Shown here: positions 54,756 through 63,889 of the stretch, in pieces
Position numbering within the stretch: the first letter of the stretch is position 1
How the letters are laid out: each line of letters starts with the position of its first letter
Assembly: GCA_964432595.1 (NCBI GenBank)
Contig: CAYSOF010000005.1
Location: forward strand, 287,076-351,075
DNA length: 64,000 bases
Origin: DASYLJ01 sp964432595
GTDB taxonomy: Bacteria > Desulfobacterota > Binatia > DP-6
Direction of reading: 5' to 3'
Position numbers and translations under genes: made by a program
The notes under the pieces: generated by a model
Seen by the model: the letters and a program-made list of their open reading frames with translations, nothing else
Database searches by the model: none
What the model was told of the DNA's origin: nothing

Positions 54756-57722
54756 ATGCGCGTTCTGCTGGTCACCATCCGGCTCGCTCTGCCTGGCGGC
54801 AGCGAGCTCTACGTCTGCGACGTCGCACGCGCGTTGCGTGCGCGGGGCCACGCCCCGATCGTGTGCTCGACGCATCTCGGACCGGTCGCCGACGGATTGC
54901 GCGCGAGCGGCATCCCGGTCGTGGACGATCTCTCGCGCGTGGCCGAGCCGCCCGACGTCATCCACGGGCAGCATCACCTCGCCACCATGGCCGCGCTCGC
55001 CCGCTTTCCGGCGACGCCCACGGTGTACTTCTGTCACGGCTTCCTGCCGTGGGAGGAAGCGCCGCCCCCCGCGCATCCCGCCATCCGTCGTTGGGTGGCC
55101 GTGAGCGACCTCACCCGCGAGCGCCTCGTCACCGAAGCCGGCGTCCAGCCGGACCGCATCGACACGATCCCGAACTTCGTCGATCTGTCGCGCTTCCGGC
55201 CGCGCGGCCCGTTACCCGCGCGCCCGCGGCAGGCATTGCTGCTCAGCAACTCGGCGCCGTCCGACGGCTGGGTCGACGACCTGCGCCGCGTGTGTGCCGA
55301 GCGCGGCATCGTGCTCGATCAGCTCGGCCTGACCTGCGGCCGTCCGGTCCTGGACCCCGAGCTGCGGCTGCCGGCGTACGATCTGGTGTTCGCCCGCGGG
55401 CGCAGCGCGCTCGAAGCGATGGCGGTCGGCGCCGCGGTCGTCCTCTGCGACGTCGAAGGCATCGGCGGCCTGGTCGACGTGGCTGCGTTCCCGGCCCTGC
55501 GACGCGGCAACTTCGGCTTGCAGGTCCTCACCCCAACCCACGACCCCGCCCGCCTCGCGCACGAGATCGATCGCTACGACGCCGCCGAGGCGACGCGCGT
55601 CAGCGCCGTCGTCCGGGAGCAGGCCGGGCTCGAGGCCGCCGTCGACCGCATCGTCGACGTGTACGCGCGCGCAATCGCCGATGCGGCGGCCGCGCCGTCG
55701 TCACGCGATGCGGCGCAGGCGGCGTTCGCGACCTACCTCCGCTGGGTGAACGCCACGATGCCGAGCCCGCGGCTCGAGGAGCGCGAGGCCGTACTCGCGG
55801 CCCGTCACGCGGCGACCGCCACCGTCGCCGCCGCGGAGGTACGCAGCCGCGAAACGATCGCCGCGGCGGCTCGCGAGGCCGCCGTCGTGCTCGATGCCGA
55901 ACGCGAACGCACGGCGGCCGTCGAACGCGAGCTGGCAGCGTCGCGCGCCGAGACGGCCGCGATCCGCGACGAGCTCACCCGACTCGCGTCGGGTCGCGCC
56001 GTCCGCGTCCTCCTGCCGATGCTGTGGGGCGTGCGGCGAGCGGCGCTCCCCGAGCATTCGGTCCGCCTGCGCGTCGCTCGCCGGCTGCTCGGGCGCGCGC
56101 CGGCGGCGTCCGTCGGCGCCGATGCTGGGGCGATCGGCGACGGGCGCGACCTGAGCGTCGTCGTCCTCGCGCTCGGCGCGCCGGGAACGCTGGTCGACGC
56201 CGTGCGCTCGCTGCGCGAGCAGCGACCGATGCCCGAGATCGTCGTGGTGGCCTCGGGCGCCGGCAGCGCCGGAGTCGCGGGCCTTCTCCGCGAGGCGGGG
56301 CTCGACGTCCCGGTCGTCTCGACGTCGCGGCGGCTGCTGCCCGGCGCGGCGCGCAACGTCGGCATCGCGGCGACCCACGGACGCTGGATCGCGTTTCTCG
56401 CCGCCGATTGCGTCGCCGCGCCGGGATGGGTGGCGGGACGGCTCGCTGCACACCGTGCCGGTGCCGACGTCGTGGCCAGCGCGGTCGTCCAACCGCAGCG
56501 CTGGAACCCGTGGGCCACCGCCACCCAGGTCCTGCTCTTCGCCGCCCGCCTGCCGGGCACGGCGCCTCCGGCACGCCGGCTCTACGGCGCCTCCTACGCG
56601 CGCACGCTGTTCACGCGACACGGACGCTTCCGTCCAGGGCTGCGCGCCGGCGAGGACAGCGAGCTGCATCAGCGTCTCGGCGCGGGCACCGATTTCGTCT
56701 TCCGGGGCGACGTCCGCTCGCTGCATCGCCATCCGACCGGGCCGGCGGCGTTCCTGCGCGACCAGTACCGCCGCGGGCATCGGATGTCGCGCGTGCATGC
56801 CGCGCTCGGCTCCGCCACGCGCGGCGGCGTCGCGGCCAACGCGCTCGGACGCGTCCTCGCGTCGTTCCGCACGACGGCGCGCGCCACGCCGGCGCGCGAC
56901 TGGCTGCCGCTTCTGTGGAGCGCGCCGTGGCTGGTCCCGGGTGCCGCGGCCTACGCGGCGGGCGCCCTCGCCGCCCCTGCCGGGCGCGAGCCCGAGGCTC
57001 CCTCGCCACGGCGGCGGCTCGTCTGCCTGCTCCAGTGCCACGACGAGCGCCGATTTCTGCCTGGATTCCTCGCGTCGGTCGCCCCGCACGTCGACGGCAT
57101 CCTCGCGCTGGACGACGGCTCCACCGACGGCTCGGACGCGCTGCTCGAGCGCCACCCCGGCGTCCTCGAGCTGCTCCGCATCGCGCCACGAACGCCGCAC
57201 GCGTGGGACGAGCCCCGCAACAAGCGCCTCCTCCTCGACGCGGCCGCACGACACGGTGCCGAGTGGGTCATCGCCCTCGACGCCGACGAGCGCATCGAGC
57301 GCGGATTCCGCCCGCGCGCCGACGCCGTCATCGACGCCGCCGATCGCGAGGGACACCTCGCGTTCGCGGTGCACATCCGCGAGCTGTGGAACAGTCCGGA
57401 GCGCTATCGTACGGACGGCATCTGGGGCCGGAAGCGTAGCCCGCGGCTGTTCCGCCTCCTTGCCGACCACGATCCGGGTGACGCCGAGCTCCATGGTCCG
57501 TGGGCGCCGAATCAGGGGCGTGGCCCCGACGGCGCCTTCCGGGTCGCCGACCTCATCGTCTACCACGCGCGTATGATCGACCCGGCCGATCGCGCCGCGC
57601 GTCGCCGGCGCTACGAGACGCTCGACCCCGACTGCCGCTGGCAATCGGTCGGCTACGCCTACCTGACCGACGAGACCGACATGGTGCTCGAGGGGTTCCC
57701 CGCGCATCGCGGGCCGGACTAA
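54756..57722 (+). CDS. three-domain glycosyltransferase (GT4-like, GT2, GT2)
   Basis: A 988-residue protein. Residues 1-320 form a GT-B-like glycosyltransferase (LLVTIRLALPGGSELYVCDV, IPNFVDLSRF and the donor-site RGRSALEAMAVGAAVVLCDV). Residues 330-410 are an Ala/Glu/Arg coiled coil. Residues 465-690 are a GT-A family 2 domain (LSVVVLALGAPGTLVDAVRS, GAARNVGIAATHGRWIAFL), with D-x-D-like residues less clear. Residues 755-985 are a second GT2-like domain (LVCLLQCHDERRFLPGFLAS, LDDGSTDGSD, WVIALDADERIE). It probably assembles a surface glycan with alternating linkages. Its TAA stop shares two bases with the convergent DUF1796 stop. Confidence 0.8.
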   Translation: MRVLLVTIRLALPGGSELYVCDVARALRARGHAPIVCSTHLGPVADGLRASGIPVVDDLSRVAEPPDVIHGQHHLATMAALARFPATPTVYFCHGFLPWEEAPPPAHPAIRRWVAVSDLTRERLVTEAGVQPDRIDTIPNFVDLSRFRPRGPLPARPRQALLLSNSAPSDGWVDDLRRVCAERGIVLDQLGLTCGRPVLDPELRLPAYDLVFARGRSALEAMAVGAAVVLCDVEGIGGLVDVAAFPALRRGNFGLQVLTPTHDPARLAHEIDRYDAAEATRVSAVVREQAGLEAAVDRIVDVYARAIADAAAAPSSRDAAQAAFATYLRWVNATMPSPRLEEREAVLAARHAATATVAAAEVRSRETIAAAAREAAVVLDAERERTAAVERELAASRAETAAIRDELTRLASGRAVRVLLPMLWGVRRAALPEHSVRLRVARRLLGRAPAASVGADAGAIGDGRDLSVVVLALGAPGTLVDAVRSLREQRPMPEIVVVASGAGSAGVAGLLREAGLDVPVVSTSRRLLPGAARNVGIAATHGRWIAFLAADCVAAPGWVAGRLAAHRAGADVVASAVVQPQRWNPWATATQVLLFAARLPGTAPPARRLYGASYARTLFTRHGRFRPGLRAGEDSELHQRLGAGTDFVFRGDVRSLHRHPTGPAAFLRDQYRRGHRMSRVHAALGSATRGGVAANALGRVLASFRTTARATPARDWLPLLWSAPWLVPGAAAYAAGALAAPAGREPEAPSPRRRLVCLLQCHDERRFLPGFLASVAPHVDGILALDDGSTDGSDALLERHPGVLELLRIAPRTPHAWDEPRNKRLLLDAAARHGAEWVIALDADERIERGFRPRADAVIDAADREGHLAFAVHIRELWNSPERYRTDGIWGRKRSPRLFRLLADHDPGDAELHGPWAPNQGRGPDGAFRVADLIVYHARMIDPADRAARRRRYETLDPDCRWQSVGYAYLTDETDMVLEGFPAHRGPD

Positions 57723-58498
57723 TCGGTCTCGCCGGGCGACGGCGTGACGAACGTCACGTCGTCGACGCGCGCGGGCGGGATCCCCAGCGCCGCGAGTCCG
57801 GACGCCCACGCGCGATCGTCGCCGCGCCACGCCTCGCCGCCAGGACCGGGCTCTTCGCTGATCGTCGCCGTCATGACGCCGGCGTCGGGTCGCGCGACGT
57901 CCGGAAAGTTCACCAGGAGCAGCCCCACCCGCGCGCGCCGCCAGCGACGGACGAGGGCCGCCCAGAGCGCGTCGACGGTGTCCTGGGTGCGGCGGACGTC
58001 GAGCGGATCGTCCGGCCGGTGTCGCACGAAGAGGATGCGGTTGCCGGGCTCGTCGAGCGCCAGGATGCGATCGAGCCGCCGGCGGTGCAGCACGCGCGCG
58101 GCGTCGATGTGACCGCGCCAGTCCGGCGACACCACGCGCATCGGCGCGCCGACCGCGACGCGCGGGAAGTCGTGGAAGAGCGAGATGCCGAATTCGCGGC
58201 TGACGATCGCCTGCACGTGGCCGTCGGCGACCTCCTCGACGAGCGCATCCGCACGGAAGATGCGGTCGGCATCGAGGCTCGCGACGTACCGGGTCAATCC
58301 GTCGAACGGCGAGATCCACCAGTCGAACGGATAGGAGACGCCCGAGCGGAAGTAGGTGCGGAGCTGGTAGGTGACGCGGCAGCTCACGCCCAGCGCGACG
58401 ACGTGCGTGAACCCGGGCTCCACGACGGGTGTTTCGCACCGTCGCGCGGCGCAGACAAGCCGCGCAGGGCGGGCGCCGGATCGTGCGGCGCGGAGCAT
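57719..58498 (-). CDS. DUF1796 family putative papain-like cysteine peptidase
   Basis: A 259-residue protein. The VVALGVSCRVTYQLRTYFRS and YPFDWWISPFDGL segments match the family start, where the Cys is the proposed nucleophile; FHDFPRVAVG (His) and FVRHRPDDP follow. This family is often found with glycan or capsule genes, fitting its neighbour. The first 25 residues before VEPGFTHVVAL are Arg-rich and unlike the family, so translation may start at a GTG near 58426 rather than ATG 58498. Confidence 0.65.
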   Translation of the reverse strand: MLRAARSGARPARLVCAARRCETPVVEPGFTHVVALGVSCRVTYQLRTYFRSGVSYPFDWWISPFDGLTRYVASLDADRIFRADALVEEVADGHVQAIVSREFGISLFHDFPRVAVGAPMRVVSPDWRGHIDAARVLHRRRLDRILALDEPGNRILFVRHRPDDPLDVRRTQDTVDALWAALVRRWRRARVGLLLVNFPDVARPDAGVMTATISEEPGPGGEAWRGDDRAWASGLAALGIPPARVDDVTFVTPSPGETD

Positions 58499-58560
58499 CG
58501 ATCACGCCGGCGTCCGGCGTCGCATCGAAGAGGTCCCGGCTGACGCCATTTCTGGAGCCG

Positions 58561-59238
58561 CTACCCTTCGCGCTTCAGCTTCTCGCGCCGCGCCAGCTCG
58601 GCCGGCGACGGGTCCTCCGCGCCGCCGACGGTGGCCGTCTGCACGTCCCCCGCCCGCACGTACGTCGCATGGATGATCCCGTTCGGCGAAACGGCGCTGT
58701 GCGTGAGCTCGAACGCGCGCGGCTCGGCGTCGTCGGCGAACAGGCGCTTCCCCTTGCCCAGCAGCAGCGGAAACGTGAACGTGCGGATCTCGTCGACGAG
58801 CCCAGCGGCGAGCAGCGCATGCACGAGCTCGGTGCTGCCCTGCGTGACCAACGCCGGGCCGTTCGCCCGTTTCAGCGTCGCGACGTCCGTGACGGCGTCG
58901 CGCAGCGCCACCGACCCGGTCCAGGTGAGGTCGACGCCCTTGCGCGTCGCCACGTACTTGGTGATCCGGTTGAAGGTCGTCGCGATGTCGTCGTACGGCC
59001 CGGCCTCGGCATACGGCCAATGCGCCGCGAAGATTTCGTAGGTGCGCCGGCCGAGCAGCAGATCGAACGGCTCGCCGAACAGCTTCCCGATCTCTTCGCC
59101 GAACACCGGGTCGACGTCCGCCGTCGGCGCGACCCATCCGCCGTACCGGAAGCCGCCGCTGGGATCCTCGTCCGGGCCGCCGGGGGCCTGCATGACTCCG
59201 TCCAGAGAGATGAATGCACCGACGATGACTTTCCTCAT
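58561..59238 (-). CDS. dihydrofolate reductase-like / RibD C-terminal domain protein
   Basis: A 225-residue protein: MRKVIVGAFISLDGVMQAPG at the start, LLLGRRTYEIFAAHWPY, GSTELVHALLAAGLVDEIRT and FPLLLGKGKRLF, all typical of the RibD_C/YyaP-YwjB family of NADPH-binding proteins. The substrate is unknown; most relatives are not in the riboflavin pathway. A C-terminal extension of about 35 polar residues follows the core. Divergent from msrB with about 100 nt between. Confidence 0.85.
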   Translation of the reverse strand: MRKVIVGAFISLDGVMQAPGGPDEDPSGGFRYGGWVAPTADVDPVFGEEIGKLFGEPFDLLLGRRTYEIFAAHWPYAEAGPYDDIATTFNRITKYVATRKGVDLTWTGSVALRDAVTDVATLKRANGPALVTQGSTELVHALLAAGLVDEIRTFTFPLLLGKGKRLFADDAEPRAFELTHSAVSPNGIIHATYVRAGDVQTATVGGAEDPSPAELARREKLKREG

Positions 59239-59342
59239 GCGTCACTCCTTCGTCCCCGAGTCGATCGGATCCCGGCGATTTCGACACGGGCGGGATGGGG
59301 GGCGGCTTGCCCGGGGCTCCCTGGTCGGGGTACCGGACATCG

Positions 59343-59831
59343 ATGGCCGCACGATCCAGCGCGGGATTCGATCTGACGCCGCCGTCGCCGGAGCAGCGCA
59401 AGCGTCTCGAAGGAGCCCTGACCCCCGAGGAAGCCGACGTGCTGCTCCGGCAGGGCACCGAGGCCCCGTACTGCGGCGTCTTCCTGAAGGAGAAGCGCCC
59501 GGGCATCTTCACGTGCCGACTCTGCGGCCTGCCGTTGTTCCTCAGCGGACGGAAGTTCGAGAGCGGCACCGGGTGGCCGAGCTTCACGGCGCCCTTCGAC
59601 GCCGAGCACTCGCGTGAGCGGCGCGACACGAGTCACGGCATGGTGCGCTCGGAGCTCGTCTGCGCTCGGTGCGGCAGCCATCAGGGACACGTGTTTCCGG
59701 ACGGCCCACCGCCGACGGGTCTCCGCTACTGCATCAACTCGGTGTCGCTCGGCTTCACGGCCGACGGCGAGCCGCTACCCGACGAGCTCGACCGTGGCGC
59801 GCCGGAGGGCGTGCCCTGGCCACGCGGATAG
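59343..59831 (+). CDS. msrB: peptide-methionine (R)-S-oxide reductase
   Basis: A 162-residue MsrB that reduces the R epimer of methionine sulfoxide in proteins. The catalytic Cys130 lies in GLRYCINSVSLGF; structural zinc is bound by Cys58/Cys61 (CRLC) and Cys107/Cys110 (CARC); GTGWPSF and GHVFPDGPPPTG are also present. ATG 59343 gives the normal length; the longer frame back to 59295 is not conserved. No signal peptide, so it is cytoplasmic. It lies 28 bp upstream of msrA. Confidence 0.93.
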   Translation: MAARSSAGFDLTPPSPEQRKRLEGALTPEEADVLLRQGTEAPYCGVFLKEKRPGIFTCRLCGLPLFLSGRKFESGTGWPSFTAPFDAEHSRERRDTSHGMVRSELVCARCGSHQGHVFPDGPPPTGLRYCINSVSLGFTADGEPLPDELDRGAPEGVPWPRG

Positions 59832-59859
59832 CCACAACGATTCGACAGGAGGAACGACG

Positions 59860-60378
59860 ATGGCGAAGACGGAGACAGCGATTCTCGCGGGCGGCTGCTT
59901 CTGGGGCATGCAGGACCTGATCCGCAGGCTGCCGGGCGTGGTGGCCACGCGTGTCGGCTACAGTGGCGGCGACGTGCCGAATGCGACGTACCGCAACCAT
60001 GGTTCGCATGCGGAGGCGATCGAAGTGATCTTCGATCCGGCGAAGCTCTCGTACCGGGATCTGCTGGAGCTCTTCTTCCAGATCCACGATCCGACGACCG
60101 TGAACCGGCAGGGCAACGACGTCGGCACGTCGTACCGGTCCGGCATCTACTACTCCTCCGACGAGCAGCGACGGGTCGCCGAGGAGACGATCGCCGACGT
60201 GAACGCCTCCGGCCTCTGGCCGGGGCCGGTCGTCACCGAGGTACGGCCGGCCGGTCCGTTCTGGGAGGCAGAGCCCGAGCATCAGGATTACCTGCTGCGC
60301 TATCCGAGCGGCTACACGTGCCACTTCCCGCGGCCGAACTGGAAGCTGCCGCGGCGGGCCGACGCGCGCACCGCCTGA
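59860..60378 (+). CDS. msrA: peptide-methionine (S)-S-oxide reductase
   Basis: A 172-residue MsrA with the catalytic GGCFWGMQ (Cys13), GYSGGDVPNATYRNHGSHAE and the FFQIHDPTTVNRQGNDVGTS block. It reduces the S epimer and completes the repair pair with MsrB. ATG 59860 has AGGAGG nine bases upstream. The C-terminal resolving cysteines of the E. coli type are replaced by a single late Cys (GYTCHFPRPNW). Confidence 0.95.
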   Translation: MAKTETAILAGGCFWGMQDLIRRLPGVVATRVGYSGGDVPNATYRNHGSHAEAIEVIFDPAKLSYRDLLELFFQIHDPTTVNRQGNDVGTSYRSGIYYSSDEQRRVAEETIADVNASGLWPGPVVTEVRPAGPFWEAEPEHQDYLLRYPSGYTCHFPRPNWKLPRRADARTA

Positions 60379-60384
60379 CACACG

Positions 60385-60957
60385 TCAGGGCCTGCCCTCC
60401 TTCGGGTAGATCTGGCCGCGGATCAGGCCGTAGAAGTACGTGTCGTCCTGGCCGCTGCCGGTGTGCACGTTGAAGTAGAGCAAGCCGGCGCGTGAGAGCG
60501 CCTCGAGGCCCGCGATCGTGTTCGACTGGCCCGGGGCGAAGACGCTCGTCGCGCAGCCCTCGGGCAGTGCGGCGTCCGGCGGCCACTTCGCCAAGGTCAG
60601 GTTGTCGTTGCGCAGGGTGACGCGCATGCGACCGTCGTCGAAGAGGTCCGTGAAGGCGCCGAACTGGCCGAAGTCCACGATGATCGGCCCGAGCTGGCCG
60701 GGGACGCCGCAGTGGATGTGGAACCCGGTGATCTCGGCGGGATCGAGGTCGACGAGCCTGAACTCGACCTTGGCGTTGGTCAGGTACGGGTCGAACGTGA
60801 TCGTCGCCTGCCCCTTGCTGGTCGAACCGCTGGCCGGACCCGACTCCTGCTGCGGGCTGGCGAACGCCTCGTACTTCGTGGGCTTGGTTCCGGCTGCCGC
60901 CGTCGCCACGCACGCCACCAGGACCACCACACCGCTCCTCACGCCATACCGCACCAT
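60385..60957 (-). CDS. secreted CHRD-domain protein
   Basis: A 190-residue exported protein; ATG 60957 with GGAGG upstream; signal peptide (RSGVVVLVACVATAAAGTKP). The CHRD domain is recognised by GQATITFDPYLTNAKVEFRL, ITGFHIHCGVPGQLGPIIVD and GLLYFNVHTGSGQDD near the C-terminus with YFYGLIRGQI. The domain was first named in chordin and occurs in many bacterial secreted proteins of unknown role. The 3' end lies seven bases from the convergent msrA stop. Confidence 0.8.
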   Translation of the reverse strand: MVRYGVRSGVVVLVACVATAAAGTKPTKYEAFASPQQESGPASGSTSKGQATITFDPYLTNAKVEFRLVDLDPAEITGFHIHCGVPGQLGPIIVDFGQFGAFTDLFDDGRMRVTLRNDNLTLAKWPPDAALPEGCATSVFAPGQSNTIAGLEALSRAGLLYFNVHTGSGQDDTYFYGLIRGQIYPKEGRP

Positions 60958-61157
60958 CCGCCTCCTTCCGCCGGGTCTCCCGGCTGGCACCGCGCGCTCG
61001 ATCGCGCGTGTCGTCGAAGGTCAGTCTACGCGACGCCGGCGATGCGTGCTTTGCCGCGCGAGCCACGATCGTTGCCGAGCGAGCCAATCTTGACCGCCCC
61101 GCGATAGGGTGGGCAAATCGACCGGCTCGTACCTGCGGCGAGCTCGGAGGGTAGTCG

Positions 61158-63158
61158 ATGAAGGAGACGGACGTTCTGCTCGTGGGGTTTGGCTTCTCCG
61201 CCATCCCGCTCCTGCGCGAGCTCGACATCTCCGGCGTGCGCTACACGATCGTTTCGGAAAAGGACGGGTCGGTCTGGGCCGCGCTGACGCGTTCGGGCGG
61301 GATCGATTTCGACCTGGTGAGCTCGTACTACACGAGCTTCTACACGTTCGACCTCGTCGAGGACTTCAGCGAAGACCGCTACCCGACCGCGCAGGAGTTC
61401 TACGACATGCATCTCCGGTACTACCGCAGGTACCAGGATCGCATCGTCGACGACCGCGTCACGCTGATCGAGAACCACGACGACCACAGCATCGTGCACA
61501 CGAGCGGCGGCGAGCGCTTCAAGGCGAAGCACGTCGTGATCTCGACGGCCTATCGGCGCCGTGTGGTGGAATCGCTCAAGACGTTCGACTGCAGCATCCG
61601 GGGCAAGACCGTCGTGCTCGACACGATCGGCGACTCCGCCAACCTCCTGATCTCGAAGCTGGTGACGGGAGACAACGAGATCATCTGTCTGCAGAACGGC
61701 TTCCTGGCCTTGGACAAGATGATCCACATCGGAGACACGAGCTACACCGTCGATCAACTCGAGGCGCACCAGATGGCACGCAGCTTCCCGCGCCTCTACG
61801 GCGCGGTGATCAACTTCAACTTCGTGCCGATGTACAAGGTCGTCCCGAACTTCAAGCCCATCGCCGCGTTCATGGCCCTCGTGCGCGGGATCCAGCACGT
61901 GCTGGGACGGCTCTTCACGCCGGACGCCTTCCACGTTCCCTTCGGCGATTCGCGGCGCGTGATCGGCGCCGATCGGCCGCCCAAGGCGAAGGTTCCCAAC
62001 GGCATCATCGCGATCAAGCACTGGCCGATCGACACGTACGCGCGGCAGTTTGCCGACGATCTTCCCGAGCGGATCAAGCAAGGCTTCCTGCTGAACGACC
62101 TCCCGTTCTTCGTGTCCGAAGGCCTCGTGAAGCTCTGGAGCAAAGCCGCGACCACCGTCGACGAGGCGAACCAGACGATCGAATGCGACGGAACGGTCGT
62201 CCACTACGATCATCTGATCAAGGGAGACGCCGAGGCGCCGCGATTGCCGCGGATCACCCGTGAGCGGGACGGACGCGTCGTCGACTACGAGTACGTGTAT
62301 CGCGAGAGCCATCTCGGTGTCATTCCGCGCGCCCTCACCAACGTCTATCTGCTCGGGTACACGCGGCCGCTCACTGGCGGCCTCTCCAGCATCACCGAGA
62401 TGCAGTCACTGCTGATCCACCGGATGATCACCGACGAGCCGTTCCGCGCGGGCATGGCCGATCGGCTCGACGAGAAGATCGCGCGCTACAACCGAAAGTA
62501 CTACGTCACCACCGCGCCGGGCCCGCGGGACCACCTGACCTACTACGGCTTCTACACGGACGAGGTCGCGCGGGAGCTCGGCATCGAGCTCAGCGTGACG
62601 TCGTGCCGCAGCCTGCGGGACGTGGCGAAGTATCTGAGCTACCCGAACAACCCCGACAAGTATCGCCAGACGGGGCGCTACAAGATCGACAAGTGCACCG
62701 AGTTCGTCGATCACGTCTTCACCCAGCACAAGGGGTTCCCGCTGGTGCGGCAGCTCGCGCTCACCTACCTGGGATACCAGCTGCTGGCCGTCGCCGTCGC
62801 CGTGTCCCTGTTCCTGCACGGGTGGATCGACGGCTACGTGCTGGCGGGCGCGGTCGTCTGTCAGCTGCTCTTCGGCTACTGGGCCATGATTCCGGTCAGC
62901 AACAGCTGCCCCTACTTCGGCGTGAAGCTCGCGTCGTTCCTGCTCTACATACCGATGTTGCTCCACCCGGTCACCGCGTTGCTCATCTTCCCGATCGACT
63001 TCCTCGCGACGTACGTGCTCCGGCAACGTCCGGGCGCGCGCTACCCGTTCAACGACCTCAGGAGCAAGCGAAGGCACCGCGGGTTCTGGGAGCGTTACAA
63101 GGACGTCTACAACCGCGTGCGCCGGCCGGACGCGCTCCAGTCGGCCGTGGGTAGCTAG
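61158..63158 (+). CDS. flavin monooxygenase-like protein with C-terminal membrane anchor
   Basis: A 666-residue protein. The N-terminus holds an FAD-binding fold (DVLLVGFGFSAIPLLRELDI; G-x-G-x5-P) and a second nucleotide-binding strand TVVLDTIGDSANLLISKLV, as in flavin-containing/Baeyer-Villiger monooxygenases, with GYTRPLTGGLSSITEMQS as the FAD-closing motif. Residues 535-625 add about three transmembrane helices (LLAVAVAVSLFLHGW, AVVCQLLFGYWAMIP, YIPMLLHPVTALLIF), ending in a basic tail. Codon choice is slightly less GC-biased than the surroundings, but not enough to claim transfer. Confidence 0.7.
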   Translation: MKETDVLLVGFGFSAIPLLRELDISGVRYTIVSEKDGSVWAALTRSGGIDFDLVSSYYTSFYTFDLVEDFSEDRYPTAQEFYDMHLRYYRRYQDRIVDDRVTLIENHDDHSIVHTSGGERFKAKHVVISTAYRRRVVESLKTFDCSIRGKTVVLDTIGDSANLLISKLVTGDNEIICLQNGFLALDKMIHIGDTSYTVDQLEAHQMARSFPRLYGAVINFNFVPMYKVVPNFKPIAAFMALVRGIQHVLGRLFTPDAFHVPFGDSRRVIGADRPPKAKVPNGIIAIKHWPIDTYARQFADDLPERIKQGFLLNDLPFFVSEGLVKLWSKAATTVDEANQTIECDGTVVHYDHLIKGDAEAPRLPRITRERDGRVVDYEYVYRESHLGVIPRALTNVYLLGYTRPLTGGLSSITEMQSLLIHRMITDEPFRAGMADRLDEKIARYNRKYYVTTAPGPRDHLTYYGFYTDEVARELGIELSVTSCRSLRDVAKYLSYPNNPDKYRQTGRYKIDKCTEFVDHVFTQHKGFPLVRQLALTYLGYQLLAVAVAVSLFLHGWIDGYVLAGAVVCQLLFGYWAMIPVSNSCPYFGVKLASFLLYIPMLLHPVTALLIFPIDFLATYVLRQRPGARYPFNDLRSKRRHRGFWERYKDVYNRVRRPDALQSAVGS

Positions 63159-63220
63159 CGCATCCTGTCCGTCCGCGGATCCTGGACTTCCTTTCTCGCT
63201 CCCAGGTAGGACGCCTCACC

Positions 63221-63862
63221 ATGCTACGCTTGCGATGCACGGCATTCGCGCTCGTGGTGGCGCTGCTCGCCGGCTGCGGCCGCGTGCCGTTCGCCTATCG
63301 GTTTCCGGCCGCCGTCACGAAACCGGACGGTCCGCTGGTCGCCATGCGCCCGGTGATGGACCGCCGCACGGACAAGAAGGTCGACGACGCCGTCGACGGG
63401 TCGGTGCCGGAGCTCGTCGGACGCGCCGTCGGCGACGAGGTCGCGAGCACCGGCGCCGTCCGGCAGGTCGTCGACGCCGGCACGCGCTCGCTCGACGCCC
63501 TGCGCGGGGACGGCGTCACCGTCGTCGTCGAGCCGACGCTCGAGGAGCTCGCCTGGGAGGTGCCGGGACACGAAGCGATGGTCGTGACGGTGTTCTTCCT
63601 CAGCATGCTGACCGGCGGCATCGGCGCCCTGATCTACGGCGCCACGTCGACCGACGTGCTCGCACGCGCGCGCGTCACCATCCGGATGGTCACCACCGGC
63701 GAGCCGCGCGAGGTGACGAACACCTACACCGGGTCGGTGCAGGAGAGCATGTCGAAGCTCTCATGCGACTCGCCGAGCACCGTGAGCAGCATGGCCGGCA
63801 AGGCGCTGGCCGACGCCTTACGCCCCTTCCGCAACGACGCGACGCAGTTCCTGGTCGAGTGA
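63221..63862 (+). CDS. putative lipoprotein with central hydrophobic segment
   Basis: A 213-residue lipoprotein: leader LRCTAFALVVALLAGCGRVP with lipobox L-A-G-C. The mature part (VAMRPVMDRRTDKKVDDAV, then GDGVTVVVEPTLEELAWEVP) is followed by one hydrophobic stretch (MVVTVFFLSMLTGGIGALIYG) and a C-terminal domain (ESMSKLSCDSPSTVSSMAGK). It resembles general envelope lipoproteins of the YajG/GNA1162 kind in layout only. Not recognised. Confidence 0.65.
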   Translation: MLRLRCTAFALVVALLAGCGRVPFAYRFPAAVTKPDGPLVAMRPVMDRRTDKKVDDAVDGSVPELVGRAVGDEVASTGAVRQVVDAGTRSLDALRGDGVTVVVEPTLEELAWEVPGHEAMVVTVFFLSMLTGGIGALIYGATSTDVLARARVTIRMVTTGEPREVTNTYTGSVQESMSKLSCDSPSTVSSMAGKALADALRPFRNDATQFLVE

Positions 63863-63889
63863 GCGGGCGATGGCAGCGGCGGCCGGCGC

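Noticed and set aside
57719..57722. Overlapping convergent stops (CTAA) as another element insertion site
   Set aside because: No inverted repeats or duplication surround it; it is simply a compact convergent gene end.
58502..58560. Possible short gene between the DUF1796 and RibD-like genes
   Set aside because: Only 62 nt are free and the open frames there are continuations of antisense text.
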